This document shows positions 6,477 through 6,489 of a stretch of 6,489 bases of DNA, piece by piece; the first letter of the stretch is position 1, and each line of letters begins with the position of its first letter. Source of the DNA: Methanobacteriota archaeon. Its GTDB lineage: Archaea > Halobacteriota > Methanosarcinia > Methanosarcinales > Methanosarcinaceae. The stretch is taken from NCBI GenBank assembly GCA_030837265.1, contig JAUPKV010000503.1, positions 1 through 6,489 on the forward strand. Direction: 5' to 3'. A program made the translations under genes and the position numbers. The notes under the pieces are model-generated. The model had not been told where the DNA came from and ran no database searches. It saw nothing but the letters and a program-made list of their open reading frames with translations.

Positions 6477-6489
6477 TCCTTCTAAGATA

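Overview
The window looks like accessory DNA from a methanogenic archaeon, most plausibly Methanosarcina or a close relative. This rests on AT-rich composition, long noncoding spacers holding degenerate repeats built from 9-nt CGCxGAAAA-type modules, AGGAG-type ribosome binding sites, and oligo-T tracts rather than hairpin-plus-U-tract terminators. The assignment is by general appearance; no marker gene is present to prove it.

Layout. (1) At 2-256 (+) lies the 3' end of a GNAT N-acetyltransferase gene, cut by the left edge. (2) At 257-1752 there is about 1.5 kb without a convincing gene. Its main content is a degenerate tandem array of roughly 340-bp units (about 632-970, 971-1309 and a shorter 1310-1580), each with a strongly conserved inner core and oppositely oriented 9-nt-periodic tracts at its ends. 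(3) At 1753-3407 (-) two adjacent genes are read as kwaA (four-TM membrane protein) then kwaB (DUF4868 family), the two components of the Kiwa anti-phage system. (4) At 3567-6476 (-) is an essentially complete type I restriction enzyme R subunit (hsdR) with all nuclease and helicase motifs intact. Its reading frame is still open at the right edge, so the true start may lie just outside.

How the genes work together. All three minus-strand genes read in the same direction, hsdR then kwaA then kwaB, and form a small defence cluster. HsdR would be the translocase/nuclease of a type I restriction-modification system whose hsdM and hsdS are not in the window and probably lie upstream (beyond base 6489). 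KwaA/KwaB would be a second, membrane-associated defence layer. kwaA and kwaB are clearly one operon (17-bp gap, strong internal RBS). A 159-bp AT-rich gap with an oligo-T tract and a possible TATA box separates them from hsdR, so they may have their own promoter. kwaAB is visibly more AT-rich than hsdR, consistent with separate acquisition.

The main points of interest are a Kiwa system in an apparent archaeal genome, and the 340-bp tandem repeat array with its inverted 9-nt modules, which has no protein-coding explanation.
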